Part shown: positions 30,593 to 41,651 of the stretch, piece after piece | Layout: every line of letters starts with the position of its first letter | Numbering within the stretch: position 1 is the stretch's first letter | Assembly: GCF_905163445.1 (NCBI RefSeq) | Contig: NC_053190.1 | Location: 15,254,501-15,318,500 of the forward strand | DNA from: Pararge aegeria | Lineage: Eukaryota; Arthropoda; Insecta; Lepidoptera; Nymphalidae | DNA: 64,000 nt | Direction: 5' to 3' | Notes under the pieces: model-generated | Told to the model about the DNA's origin: nothing | Databases searched by the model: none | Seen by the model: only the letters and a program-made list of their open reading frames with translations | Position numbers and translations under genes: made by a program

Positions 30593-31204
30593 ATGCTCGT
30601 AAGAGTACTAATGGATAGTGAACTTCGTTTTGAGAACCACATCCTTGAAAATGCGCGCAGCTGCTTCTACAGGTTAAGAACACTATACCGGGTGCGGAAA
30701 TACCTAAGCGTAGATGTGCGTGTTAAGGTATGTGAGACTTTAATACTCTCGAAGCTTAACTATGCTGATGCACTGTACGGACCACGACTGCTTGTTCGCA
30801 CTCAGCGTCTGATACAACGCGTTCAGAACGCCTGTGCTCGGTTCTGTTTTCATATTCCACCTAGAACGCACACCTCACCGTTTATTAACGACGCCAAACT
30901 ACTTAATATGAAAACAAGGAGAGATTTGCATTTAGCTTCATTACTTTTCGGAGTATTAAAGTTTCAGCAGCCTGTCTATTTATATGATAAACTCGCGTGG
31001 CTGAAAAGTTTGGATACAAGGTCAAATCGCACATGGACCCTTAAAATGCCGCGACATTTTAAGGCTGCTTTTCGTGGTAGTTTTAAATTCGCGGCTACTA
31101 AATGTTGGAACGACCTACCTCCGCCATTAAGAGATATTAGCATGTCTAAACACTCTTTTAAAAAGAAATTAAGAGAATATCTTTTCCAACAACAAAATAT
31201 TTGA
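30593..31204 (+). pseudogene. LINE-C reverse-transcriptase C-terminal end (203 codons open)
   Basis: An open frame of 203 codons matches the C-terminal part of Jockey/CR1-type reverse transcriptases: CETLILSKLNYADALYG (the L-x-LNY-x-D segment), LIQRVQNACARFCF (the Q-x-x-QN-x-x-A-R segment), a histidine-region RRDLHLASLLFGVL, and a terminal KCWNDLPPPLRDISMS with FKKKLREYL. The catalytic YxDD region upstream is missing because the insertion is 5'-truncated at the TA microsatellite, so the product could not function although the frame is intact. The stop at 31202-31204 leads into a 3' untranslated region. The start codon is only the first ATG in frame. Confidence 0.85.
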
Positions 31205-31612
31205 ACAAGGGTGCCTAAGTGTGTTTATTATTTTGATTTTTTATTATTATTTTTTTTTATTTTTTTTTATCGGTTCGATCGTAACAAAATATTATATATG
31301 TATACAAATCTTTTATATTATTTTTTATTTATTATTACACTTCTTATTTTTTAATTTTATATTACTTTTAAATTGTATTATTGTACCCATAGTTTTTAAG
31401 CGTCGCTCTGACAGTGCCTACCGTCCAAACGTCACGTCTGGCTTCACGGAAGATCAGCGCTGTGTCTTAACAGGCACTGCAAACATGCTGAGTGAAGACC
31501 ATTTTGGGATCACACCGTTCCTATAATAATTGTTGTGTAGACTATTAAGTTGTATTTTAATTCTAGTGTGTGTATATCTAAATAAAGTTTTTCTTTCTTT
31601 CTTTCTTTAAGA
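31205..31612 (+). mobile_element. LINE-C 3' untranslated region and tail
   Basis: T-rich stretch, then tctaaataaagtttttc and a TTTCTTTCTTTC tail ending near 31610. The unrelated-looking tail at 53262-53486 ends in the same way. Confidence 0.75.
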
Positions 31613-31693
31613 GTTTACTCTCTCATGCGCAGTCCAGTCGGCAGTCGTAGTATATATCGGACGCGTCAGTGCGAGTCTCATCTGATAATATGA

Positions 31694-31966
31694 AGTGGTG
31701 GTAGCCCAGCGGGTAGGAACTCGACTTCACTTTCAGGGGGCCGAGTTCGAATCCCAGCACGCACCTCTGACTTGTAAAGTTATGTGCGTTTTAATTAATT
31801 AAAACATCACTTCCTTCAACGGTGAAGGAAATTATAGTGACAAAAACCTTTCCTTTGCATTCCTGTAAGTGCCAACAATGCGCTCTGGGTGGACTACGGC
31901 CTTAACCCCTTCTCATTGTGGGGGGAGACCCGTGCCTTGGAGTGGGCCTGTAATGGGTTGATATGA
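31694..31966 (+). repeat. SINE-3, full length
   Basis: tggtggtagcccagcgggta head, ggggccgagttcgaatccca (box B-like), cttcaacggtgaaggaaa, tggactacggccttaacccc, gtaatgggttgatatgatga. Confidence 0.9.

Positions 31967-32000
<34 letters not shown>
31967..32000. repeat. (AT)n microsatellite
   Basis: Directly follows the SINE-3 tail. Confidence 0.9.
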
Positions 32001-32003
<3 letters not shown>

Positions 32004-32318
32004 TGCTGAAGTTAAAATATAAAAGCTTGTGAATTTGTACGCCTAGAAAAACCTCCGCCTTTTTCACAAGTGAAAAATGACATCACTCAATACAATACGC
32101 GTTTAGTATATTACGTCAAAGCCAAACGAGACTCGTGAACAAATGGACCACACCGCGACCCAGCGATCATTTGACGATACCCTTCAAGCGTCTGCGGGTG
32201 ACAGATTAAATATACGGTTGAATAAAGTATGGCTCTTAACTGTTTTAGTCATAAAATTGATCGACGATTACCTTTATATAATAATCCTATCCTATATTAT
32301 TAAATATTATCCTTTTAA

Positions 32319-32324
<6 letters not shown>

Positions 32325-32355
<31 letters not shown>

Positions 32356-32593
32356 TACACATCGCCACCTAGCCCAAAGCCCAAAAGTAAGCGTAGCTTG
32401 TGTTATGGGTACTAAGATGACTGATGAATATTTTTATGAATTATATATACATAAATACTTAGAAAATACATATAAACACTCAGACACTGAAAAACACTTA
32501 TGCTCATCACACAAACAATTTCCAGTTGTGGGAATCGAACCCACGGCCTTGGACTCAGAAAGCAGGGTCGCTGCCCACTGCGCCAGTCGGCCA
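32325..32593 (-). repeat. SINE-1, full length, with (TAA)n tail
   Basis: (TAA)n from 32325, then aagtaagcgtagcttgtgtt, gggaatcgaacccacggcct and ctgcgccagtcggcca. The tail composition differs from the usual AAAT. Confidence 0.92.
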
Positions 32594-32980
32594 CATTTGA
32601 TAGTCAGAGCTCCGAATTTTTTATGGGATTTTATAAATGGAGCAAATAATAAATTATATGACCACTCTTTAGAGTAACTACCTGGCAAGGACCAACAAAC
32701 AAAAAGAAAATAGGCAGACACAAAGGAAAATGGGTTGTTGAAATAATAATCGATGTATGATTAATAATTCGTGGGAGACAATAGAGGAGGCCTGAACACG
32801 GGTTCACAAAGGTCCTTAATGAAGCATAAATATGTATTTTACATATTGATTTTAGCAACAACTATAGATAGGTACTTTAAGTCTTATCCAAACATCATTA
32901 AAAATTTGTTTGCGAAAAATTAACTAAGGGGGCGACTAGAAATGCTCAGTAAGCGACCTTAATACAAAGTGAGCTCTATA
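32594..32980. other. No recognisable feature
   Basis: About 390 bases between two oppositely oriented SINE-1 copies, unassigned. Confidence 0.4.
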
Positions 32981-33240
32981 CGGCCGATTGGCGCAGTGGG
33001 CAGCGACCCTGCTTTCTGAGTCAATTACCGTGGGTTCGATTCGCACAACTGGAAAATGTGTGATGAATGAATAGGAATGCTTTTCAGTGTCTGGTTATAT
33101 GTATTTTAAAAGTATTTATGTAAATTATCCATTAAAAAAAAATCATCAGTCATCTTAGCACCCATAACACAGCTTACTTTGGGGCTAGATGGCTATTTGT
33201 GTATTGTCGTAGCATATTTATTTATTCTTTATTTTTATAA
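32981..33240 (+). repeat. SINE-1, full length
   Basis: cggccgattggcgcagtggg, box B gtgggttcgattcgcacaac, body and tail (tttatttattc). A few internal deletions. Confidence 0.92.
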
Positions 33241-33397
33241 ACATATTTCCTCCTAAACGGCTGGGCCAATTTCAATGAATTTTTGGTATGCATTTGGGTG
33301 GCACCCTGGATGGTTTAGATTCACAAATCAGCCCGAAGCGAAAAATAGTATATATACTATTAATATGAAAAGTTAGGTTAGTACATAAATATCAATA
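33241..33397 (+). repeat. Repeat fragment with ggctgggccaatttcaatga
   Basis: Shares tcctcctaaacggctgggcc-like, ggtatgcatttgggtggca and gattcacaaatcagcccga with 46060-46150. Unclassified. Confidence 0.5.
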
Positions 33398-33795
33398 ACT
33401 AGCGTACCCAGCCCGCTTGCCGGGCTAGATTTTGCTTTATTTTACTTTATTTAAACAATAAACTTACATCATTAAAATTTTAATTTAAGTCTCATTATAT
33501 ATTAAATATTTTTTCTCTCCGTATTCATTCTTTTCTATTCTCTTCTCGAGCGGGTGAAGATCATTATCTACACCAACCCAACAATGGAATAGAATATCAT
33601 CATAGTAAATAAAAGCTGTATTTGACAGTTTGACAGTTCAAAAATAGGAGTGCTCCGATCGTCACCAAACTTTACAGGATTACTTGCCAGGTCATTTCGG
33701 AGATTCCCTGAAAGTCTCATTGAAATCTGTCCAGCCGTTTCCGAGCCTATTCGGAACATACCCACACACTTTCTCTTTTATATATATAGATAGAT
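33398..33795 (+). repeat. TA-B repeat
   Basis: Runs from actagcgtacccagccc to the tatatatagatag end; closely similar to 43901-44310 over its whole length (gggtgaagatcattatctac, aggagtgctccgatcgtcac, agattccctgaaagt). Non-coding; class not determined. Confidence 0.8.
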
Positions 33796-33809
33796 ATGTC
33801 CTTAGGTTT

Positions 33810-34035
33810 ATACAGTTATCCCCACCCCTTCTGTTCCCGCGGGTATTGTCCGAGGCGACTAAGGGAATATACAGCAAACAGGGAACGGGTAGCAGCGTCT
33901 TCTGCTATACTACTACCATCTTCTGCGATCAGTAACCCGTCTGCTCAGCGAGGTGATTATGGGCAAACCCTTCCGTTGGGACTGCTATTAGTTGTTGATG
34001 AAGATGATGATGAGAACTATGCTGTTATTAATCTT
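33810..34035. repeat. Interspersed repeat with cccgcgggtattgtccg
   Basis: Second copy of the 6120-6260 repeat, longer to the right and ending in (GAT)n-like sequence. Confidence 0.5.
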
Positions 34036-34039
34036 TGAG

Positions 34040-34215
34040 ATGAAATGAAATGAAAATACACTTAATAGAAATGAAATTATAAACAAAAGTAACACTAAAT
34101 AAAACACAGGTACAATGGTATCGCTAAAGAGCGATCTCTGCCAGGCAGCCCAACAAAGTAATGGGGAAAAAAAATACATTTAGACTTTAGGGTGAGGTTG
34201 TACACAAGAAGCAGT
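34040..34215 (-). repeat. LINE-B 3' tail
   Basis: tgaaatgaaaatacac tail side, then ggtatcgctaaagagcgatc and gccaggcagccca, the hairpin-like block of LINE-B; the diagnostic ggcggcctta is partly lost. Confidence 0.6.
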
Positions 34216-34254
34216 TACCAAACTAAATATATATATATATATATAAATATATAT

Positions 34255-34740
34255 ATACTAGCTGTTGCCCGCGACTTCGTCAGCGTTTGTTTTTGTATTT
34301 AATGTAGTTAAATTAAGTTGTAGTTCTAAAAAAAATTAAAGTATTCAGTATCGAAGCCTTAAATGTGGGGTTTGCTGCTGTCCGCTGAGGAGTTCTCTCC
34401 TCTATCTCCAACGACATTTAGATCTACACAAAGTTTGGACAAAATTAAACACATATTATAACCTCTATAGTACAAAAATAATTATTTAAATCGGTGATTA
34501 TTTGTCGGAGTTTTGGTGTAAAATCGTCAAACACTTTCATCCCCTCTCCCAAAGGAACTGATCTTAATGTCGGAATAAAAAGTATCCTATATTACTTTTA
34601 ACACTTCCAAGAATATGGTACAAAGTTTCATGAGGATCGGTTAAGTAGTTTTTGCGTGAAAGCGTAACAAACAAACTTACATTGACATTTATAATATTAG
34701 TAGGGACAGGGATAGGGATAGGGATAGGGATATATATACA
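34255..34740 (+). repeat. TA-A repeat with (GGGATA)n end
   Basis: ctagctgttgcccgcgactt at the left; shared with 44648-45117 are caaagtttcatgaggatcgg, tgcgtgaaagcgtaacaaac and the end tattagtaggga followed by four GGGATA-type units. TA-rich flanks at both sides. Confidence 0.8.
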
Positions 34741-35245
34741 TATATCAATTATTAAATCAAACAAAGTATAAGCCTACAACACGAACAAAAATGAGATTGA
34801 AGCAAAAAATTAAATAAAAAATGACTAATTAAGTTGGCATATAATGTTTTCTTACAAGTCTGAGATCTGTTTGAGATGCAATTATTGTAATAGCAGGGTT
34901 AAAAAATGCCGTCATAATAATACGAGGAAAAGTAATAAACTCTATTGGGTCTTTGAAGTTTTTTAGTTATACTTTTATTTTTAAGCAACTTTAAAAAGCG
35001 TCTCTTTCACAGTGGCCTGGTGCTTTTAGTTTGTGATTTTATTATATTCCAAACCTAATAAAGCTTTCTTTTAGCTCACAAAGAGTTGTTTGTAATATTA
35101 AAAAATCTGATTTGTTGGACATAGTATACGTTCCATAAGCTACGTTTTTTTTTGTTCTATGCTACGTGAATATTCTTTTCGAGTTCAAATTCTGTAGCTT
35201 ATTATTTTATTTCAGGTTTTTGTTGACATTAATATCGGTTTAATT
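34741..35245. other. No recognisable feature
   Basis: AT-rich, unassigned. Confidence 0.4.
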
Positions 35246-35452
35246 AAATAATAAATATGTATGTGTTATCGTATAACACATACATTGCCATCTTGATGAG
35301 TGATGAATGTTTTTAAGAATAATATACATATAAACACCCAGATACTGAAAAATATTCTTGTTCATCACACAATCATTTTCCAGTTTTGGGCATCGAACCC
35401 ACAGGCTTGGACTCAGAAAGCAGGGTCGCTGCCCACTGCACCTTAAGGCCGG
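35246..35452 (-). repeat. SINE-1 with internal deletion
   Basis: Head and box B region are present (gcatcgaacccacaggcttg, agcagggtcgctgcccactg); about 50 bases of the 3' body are lost. Confidence 0.85.
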
Positions 35453-35729
35453 CAATGATTCCTTATTCTCAATTAAAACTCCTGTGTCAATTTAGGACGT
35501 GCCATAATTTAATTCCGTTACTTTTGATTATTCAAATCAATTTGAAGTTTTAACAATTAATATATATCTGTATATATATAAAAAAAGATTTTTTGATAGC
35601 AGCCTGAGGAGAATGAGCTCCGCCAACCTACACTAGAACTTGGTGGTGATTCTGAGTTGCACATCCTCCTATACAACCTGTAACCGAATTACGAAATGCT
35701 GTTGAAGGGTGCATAAGTATATTTGCATA

Positions 35730-35827
35730 TTCAAATTCAAAATTCAAATTCAAAATACATTTATTTCAAGTAGGCCTAATTAATAAGCACTTATGAAACG
35801 TCAAGTCTGTTTGTAGTGACTCTACCA
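35730..35827 (-). repeat. LINE-A 3' tip
   Basis: ttcaaattcaaaattcaaat tail then ttcaagtaggcctaattaat and gaaacgtcaagtctgtttgt; only the last 100 bases of the element. Confidence 0.8.
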
Positions 35828-36014
35828 AGTATATTTCACTCAGTAATAATATTAAATCAAAAGAAGCAAACTAATTTTTTATTACAAACTATTTCAAAAC
35901 ATTCTGAGTGTTTACTTATAACAGCCCTATTTCAGATAAAAGACCGACACGCGCATATATTACTTACGCTACACGACACGTAATTACTTACGCTACACGA
36001 CACGTACCTAATAA

Positions 36015-36250
36015 ATGGGCAGGACCCTCTTTGCAGAGCATGCATGGAGGCGAATGAAACACCTACGCACGTGATGCTGGAGTGCACGGGCGTGACCTGG
36101 GATCACCAGCCACTATCCCAGAAGTCCTCAGCAACCTGAGCGGCATGCTGGGATTCTGGAACGAGCTTGGATGGCTGGAGTAGCGAGCAACAATGGGAAA
36201 TTTCACGTACAACAAGCGAAGCGCTTACGTACGGAAACTGCCCAGAGAGA
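36015..36250 (+). pseudogene. LINE-E C-terminal remnant (CRACMEA zinc-finger end)
   Basis: One frame reads CRACMEANETPTHVMLEC, a Cys/His cluster found at the C-terminus of a class of insect non-LTR retrotransposons after RNase H. A second frame continues PEVLSNLSGMLGFWNELGWLE and a stop at 36180-36182, which is the usual terminus of that class. A frameshift and a deletion of roughly ten to fifteen codons separate the two. The 3' part ends in (AAG)n at about 36250-36262. Dead fragment. Confidence 0.75.
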
Positions 36251-36461
36251 AGAAGAAGAAGAAAGGGGCAAGAGTGGCTTGATTTTATTTTTGCATATGT
36301 TCTTAGGGCTATACCTGATTTCTTTTAGTAAAAACTATGGCAGTGGTGTACTCAAAAACAATTGGCGTTTTGGTTTCACAGATAAGTGTTAAACACAGTT
36401 AATGGGGGGTACATTACCTCTTAAGCGTCATAAACTTAATATCGTTAGTTTTTTTTTTTGG

Positions 36462-36530
36462 GAATTTACAAATTCTGAATTTTTCTCTGATCTGGTCTGG
36501 TGGGAGGCTCTAGCCGTGATGATGATGATG
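36462..36530 (+). repeat. SINE-2 fragment joined to (GAT)n
   Basis: ttctctgatctggtctggtg ggaggc then straight into gatgatgatgatgatgagg. Confidence 0.65.
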
Positions 36531-37079
36531 ATGAGGTGAGTAACATATATAAAAATATCATTTGACGGAGCACTGAGGGCTACTGAGACTCACGCATAAG
36601 TAGAAAGTAGAAGGAGAAATTAAAAGGCAGTAAAAAAAAAGCAACGTAGCATAACCTCTCGATAATATCACGACAATCGTGAGCTGGCACTTATTCAGAG
36701 CAAAAGGCGCATAAACAAGGTCTCTGACACCATGTCAGAGGATAACTTAATAAAAAAATAAAAATAAAAACAGTATATGAGTAAAAAGCTCCTTTTTGTA
36801 GGCTCCTTGTCAGCCAAGTAAGTATTTATTGATTCTAACACTTTAAATAAATAAAAACCAAAAGTACCTGTAACTCGTGAAAGATCTTTTAAGGAGATGG
36901 AAAAGTTGTGTAAGACGCTTTCAGTGAATAATAAGCAATGGAGTGCTCGTGTTTTGTTTCCTTTATTTATTACCCCTAACAAGGTTTTTTACTCCCTGAA
37001 ATGTAAATAAAGCTTAAAGAATTTTCTTCAGTATTAAAATTTTATAATCCGCTAAATGAGTTGAAAGCCATAAACTTAG
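36531..37079. other. No recognisable feature
   Basis: Unassigned; a 95-codon minus-strand frame at 36695-36982 shows no family features. Confidence 0.35.
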
Positions 37080-37535
37080 TATCGTTACTAATATTATGAA
37101 TGCAAAAATATTTTTGTTTGTTTGTATTTCAATAACGTAGTAGCATAGCAACGGATGGACGTGTTTTTTTGCATGTAGATAATTCATGGACCGGAGAATG
37201 ATATGTAATACTTTTTATCCATCGCTTCAAGCAAGAAGTCCGCCTTTGCGCATATATATATATATATACTAGATGTGCCCTACGGCTTCACCCGCGTAAT
37301 TTTGGGAGGCAGCGTACTGCTACATAGTCTACACCTATAGTCATATATATGAGATTTTGATATTTTTCACAATTTTTTTTTTATCTTATGTAATTTTTTT
37401 TTTTCAATGAAAAGTATACTATTTTATTTCTAATACCTCCAAGATAATGTATAAAAAGTTTCATAAACACCGGTTCGGTAGTTTTTGCGTGAAAGCGTAA
37501 CAAAGAAACTTACATTCACATTTATAATATATATA
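37080..37535 (+). repeat. Two TA-associated repeat fragments
   Basis: 37080-37250 starts ttactaatattatgaatgca and has a (TA)n at its right; 37267-37535 starts ctagatgtgccctacggctt and ends ttttgcgtgaaagcgtaaca then cacatttataata, the TA-A right end. Confidence 0.6.
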
Positions 37536-37792
37536 TAAATATACAAATAATTATTTTTTATTCGTATTCTTTTCTATCCTGAATTAATGCAAAGTCCAAT
37601 TATATATAGAGCTAGCCTAATCATTTTGAGCGTTCGCTTTCAAAACATTTGTGTGTAAAAGAGATACGCCTATTCGCCTATAAAGTGCTCTCGGTTATCT
37701 TTTTAATTTCATAAATACAAGAAACAATATGTGCACTCAATTATTTATTAAAACAGTATCAGATAATATTATTGTCAATTTCTGATAATATA

Positions 37793-38515
37793 GTGTCTTG
37801 TTCGAAAAATTAAGGAAAGCAATTATAAGTTCTTGCACTAAATAATACTAAGTACAACTGTTTAATAAGCCTAGCCGGGTCTTTATCATCCGCTGATACA
37901 TACCATGTAGCCAAGTTTCGATAGTCCGTTATTAGACAAACTACTCAACAGTTCTAAATATTTTAGTATATTAATTATTTCGAGCCAGCAACAATAAGTC
38001 TTCTTTCATAAGAATTTAAAAAAACACTTCAAAGACTTAAATCCGTACTTTCTTTCTTATTTTCCTCTTGCCAGTCTTTAAGATTGTGTGTTGCACTCAA
38101 TATAATAAATAATATAATAAAATGATTAATAAGATAATTTTTACTAACAATAAAATATTTTTTTTATCTTACTATGATTACAAGCTATAAAAATAATCGT
38201 TACTTTTATTATTATTTATAATGTTTACCTACTTCAATTGTTGCTTTTAAAATTTGAAGGAATAATGTTAACTCAAAATAAATGTTCGGGCAGCCCGTTA
38301 TTAGTAACACTACAATCATACCCGTCTGGTAAGAAAGCTCCAATGAACTGAGTTACTTCCAGATTTCTTGCCAGCCTCCAAGATTGTTCCTTGTTCGAAA
38401 AGAATTTAATAAACGCAAGGAAAAATTCTTGCACTCAATGATTTACTACAACCGTTACTCGTTTAGCAGCCCAGCCGGCCGTAAAGTTTAAAAGTTTATC
38501 ATCCGCGCCTACAAA
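37793..38515. repeat. Diverged tandem duplication, about 595-bp offset
   Basis: tgttcgaaaaatta...ttcttgcact...agcctagccggg...tttatcatccgc at 37797-37895 recurs in order at 38389-38505 (tgttcgaaaagaat, ttcttgcact, agcccagccgg, tttatcatccgc). A further shared block is cttgccagtctttaagattg at 38067 and cttgccagcctccaagattg at 38368. No coding. Confidence 0.6.
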
Positions 38516-38854
38516 CTATGCATTGGGGACGTCACCTTTTATAAAAGTTTTATGGACCGGAAGAAAGGGGTTCAGCTATCTGGGAGACACAGCGAAACTT
38601 TTTGCATTAAGTTTGCCTTTATTTATACTTTATTGTCTCAGCGGAACCTGTCGAAGTAGTTAGTTCAATTTGGCGTGTAGAAAATCCCGCGTGGTTTAGA
38701 CGTCTGTTTGTTTATTAAATGACAGATTTGCGCTTGGCTAACAATTTATATTATGGTCGTAGGAAACACGTTTTGTTTAAGACAAATAGCAGATTTTGAG
38801 AAGTTTATTTTTAGTTTATTCCAATACACGTGAGTGATTGATGATGACACGTAA

Positions 38855-39130
38855 GTACTTGACTGCAGTCTCACCGGCTAATAAGAGAAGATGCAGTATT
38901 AGAATGTAACTGACCTGTTAGGGTTCTGGCAGTGATAATTCACCCATAACCCAAATCGGTTGCTAAGCGCGTTGTACTTGAACGCTAAGTCTTGCTTGGC
39001 GGCACGACTTTGTTACCGACACGGTGGTAACGTGCCACGGCCCAAGCCTCCCACCAGACCAGACCGGAAAAAATCTGAAATGTTTAATTCCTGCCGGGAA
39101 ATGAACCCCGGGACCTCCCAATTAAATCCA
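38855..39130 (-). repeat. SINE-2, near full length
   Basis: Reverse SINE-2: cttgactgcagtctcaccgg, actgacctgttagggt, ttggcggcacgactttg, ggtaacgtgccacggcccaa, cccaccagaccagacc, and head gggaaatgaaccccgggacc. Confidence 0.85.
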
Positions 39131-39593
39131 CTCCCCATTAATATTAAGTTATTTTATACGACTATATTTAAATTTAGATCTGAAGATTTCGTATAATATA
39201 AGATTATTAATATACAGATTATAACTAGACAGTTTTGACCATTGAATGTGTCAACTGCTGACTGTATACCGATGTCTATAACATATATGATTTTCTATTA
39301 AACTATGTTTCTTTGAAGAATTTTAAAATTGATATTAGTATTGAGAGGCACGTATCAGTTATCGCTGGAGAGCGCTTTCTTCTAAACAAACGTGGCCTGA
39401 AGTTATACGCTCGCTTTTGAATTTATTTCAAAACTCCGCGCGGATACTACAAAGTGTTATTCATTCATATTTTGCAGTCCGATACAGAAATAGTGGGGTT
39501 AAAGTGACAGTTAACCTGAAGAGGTGTCAACATTTGACGTAGATTATATCAAGAATTCGGTGCTTGCAAAATTTTGACTAGGTGTATGAGTTT
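39131..39593. other. No recognisable feature
   Basis: Unassigned. Confidence 0.4.
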
Positions 39594-39830
39594 GACGACC
39601 TCCCTGGCACAACGGTGAAGAAGTCCCGGGTTTGATTCCCGGCTTAATTTGGGAATTTACAATTTCTGCATTTTCTCTGGTCTGGTGTGATGGGAGGCTT
39701 TGGCCGTGTGTGTATCGTCGTAGTATATACTCCCTAACAGGTTAGCCCGCTACCATCTTAGACTGCATCATCACTTACCAGCAGGTGAGATTGCAGTCAA
39801 GGGCTAACTTGTACTGGAATAAAAAAAAAA
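39594..39830 (+). repeat. SINE-2 with a SINE-1 piece in its middle
   Basis: Normal SINE-2 head (gacgacctccctggcacaac, gtcccgggtttgattcccgg) and normal 3' end (taacaggttagcccgctacc, gcagtcaagggctaacttgt, poly(A)). Between them, 39705-39730 reads gtgtgtgtatcgtcgtagta, which is the SINE-1 3' body, replacing about 100 bases of SINE-2. Confidence 0.8.
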
Positions 39831-39834
39831 CGAG

Positions 39835-40489
39835 TGTCACCCCCGCGTTGTTACGTTTGTTGTTCATTTCGGTTCGTTAGTCCGGTACGACTTGTAGCAT
39901 TAAATTGGTTATTTACCTTTTTTCCGTTCTTAGGAAAGCACGTTATGCCATTTGATAACACTCATAAACAAAGAGTTATTATAGTTAATTTTCTGATATT
40001 GTCAATACACATACTCTAAATATCTCTGAGAATTAAACAGTATCAGTTTTATAAAATATTTATTGTTTCTTTGAAATCTACTGAGGAGAAATAGCGTACA
40101 AAGAAACAATAAATATTTACCGCTTTTGAGATTATACAGTTCGTGAAAAAAAGTTAATCATTCGAAATAAGAAGATGATCGAAGAATTGAATGATCTCAA
40201 GTGGTATTTTTCTGACAAAAAAATTTAGATTAGAAATAAAAGTTCAATATCGCCACATTTACTGGAACGGACAGCAGGAAACATTACTCGTGGTGAATTT
40301 TTTGTTGAAATTTCGATAGAAATCTTATAACACATACGTACGTGGCTGTCAAACAATTTTTCTAAATGTCTCTAAAATACATGGAGCTTAGTGAATTTTC
40401 TTTTACTTGAGTGCAAATACACTTCGTCATCCACCCTGTTAATATTTCCAACTGTTCGTTGTGATTTTTTTTTTCATAGTATTAACTGA
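39835..40489. other. No gene; contains a perfect inverted repeat
   Basis: Unassigned apart from the hairpin at 40054-40118. Confidence 0.4.
40054..40118. repeat. Perfect 20-bp inverted repeat, 25-base loop
   Basis: aaatatttattgtttctttg (40054-40073) is exactly complementary to 40099-40118. Confidence 0.85.
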
Positions 40490-40570
40490 CAGGTCTAGCA
40501 GATGGCCCACCTGATGGTAAGTGGCGGAGTACGCGTGCTGGAACTTGCCGCTCTCAATGGAACATGAATA
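40490..40570 (-). repeat. Repeat G fragment
   Basis: ctagcagatggcccacctga tggtaagtgg, the 3'-side block of repeat G (compare 61105-61145). Confidence 0.55.
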
Positions 40571-40795
40571 GTTAAAGTCAAAGTCAAATATTTCCTAATT
40601 CAAATAGGCACATAGATGGCACTTTTGATGCGTACATTACATGTAAAATACGAAATAGAAGTGAGTTGATAGCGATAACTAAATTCGTCAAGTTAAAACT
40701 AAAGCTACGAGGGTTCCAAACGCGCGCTGGTCTAGGAGCCCACTACAAACTTAGCAGGTTGTTATTTTTTTTTGTTATCACTATCTCACATTGTT
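40571..40795 (-). repeat. LINE-F tail
   Basis: agtcaaagtcaaatatttcc at the left (3' end), ataggcacatagatggcact, taaagctacgagggttccaa, and a T-rich right end ttgttatcactatctcac. Confidence 0.75.
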
Positions 40796-41076
40796 ATTTA
40801 AGACTATTAAAGAAGTAACCAATAAAGCAGTAAACAATTAGAGCAATAATTTACATCCAAACATTTTTATCGTTCCTAAGTAGCAAAAAAGTTGTAACTA
40901 CTCGAAGTTAATAATTACCATCAAAATTTTGCCCTACTTCTGCCATTTAATAGATAACGGTTTCTATAAAACCGCCACAGACTCCAGCCCAGACTGGAGC
41001 TAATTTATTTTATCGAGCTATTTAAACCAGTGGACGTCTACTGTGGGACATAGCTCGGACATAGTCGTAGATACAC
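40796..41076. other. No recognisable feature
   Basis: Unassigned. Confidence 0.35.
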
Positions 41077-41463
41077 ATCATTAACGCATTACGGCCCACT
41101 ACAAGGCGCGTGTCTCCTTTCAGAATGAAAAGGGTTCAGGCTGTAGATTCCCACTCTAGCCCAGTTGGTAGACTTCACACGCCCTTGAAAATGTTATGAA
41201 GAACTCTCAGGCATGCAGGTTTCCTCACGATGTTTTCCTTCACCACCGCAGTGAGAGATCTATTTAAATTTGTTAAAATAGAAAAGCACTTAGAAAAGTC
41301 AGTGGCGTGCCCCGGCACAAGTAGTGCAAAATAAAATTGTATTTTTCCGGAAGCATTAGCGCGGGAGGGTAATGTGACACGGGTGGTCTGGGTATCAGTA
41401 TAGCTCAAACTCAGTCTCCACGAAAGTAAAGCCGAAGGTTACTTACCCACTAGGCTATAACTG
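41077..41463 (-). repeat. SINE-3 interrupted by a 90-bp repeat
   Basis: SINE-3 runs from the 3' side at 41077 (acggcccactacaaggc) through ggcatgcaggtttcctcacg to about 41311, and its head resumes at about 41401 (ctcaaactcagtctccacga to ccactaggctataact). The insert 41312-41400 is a reverse copy of the repeat at 42775-43090. Confidence 0.75.
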
Positions 41464-41651
41464 TTTTTGCAATCGCTAATGTAAGCTAAACTTTCCCGAA
41501 AACTAGCCGCATTCGGATTGGCCAAAAATGCTATGTCACAGCTACATACTCGTATGATTTGGAAAGACAGGAATATCTCAATCAAGACATAAGTGCGTCT
41601 GGTCCGCGCACTTATTTTTCCTATATTTACGAATGCAGCTGAGACATGGAC

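Noticed and set aside
34700..34740. GGGATA repeats as telomere-like sequence
   Set aside because: Insect telomeres are TTAGG repeats; this is the end of a dispersed repeat and only a few units long.
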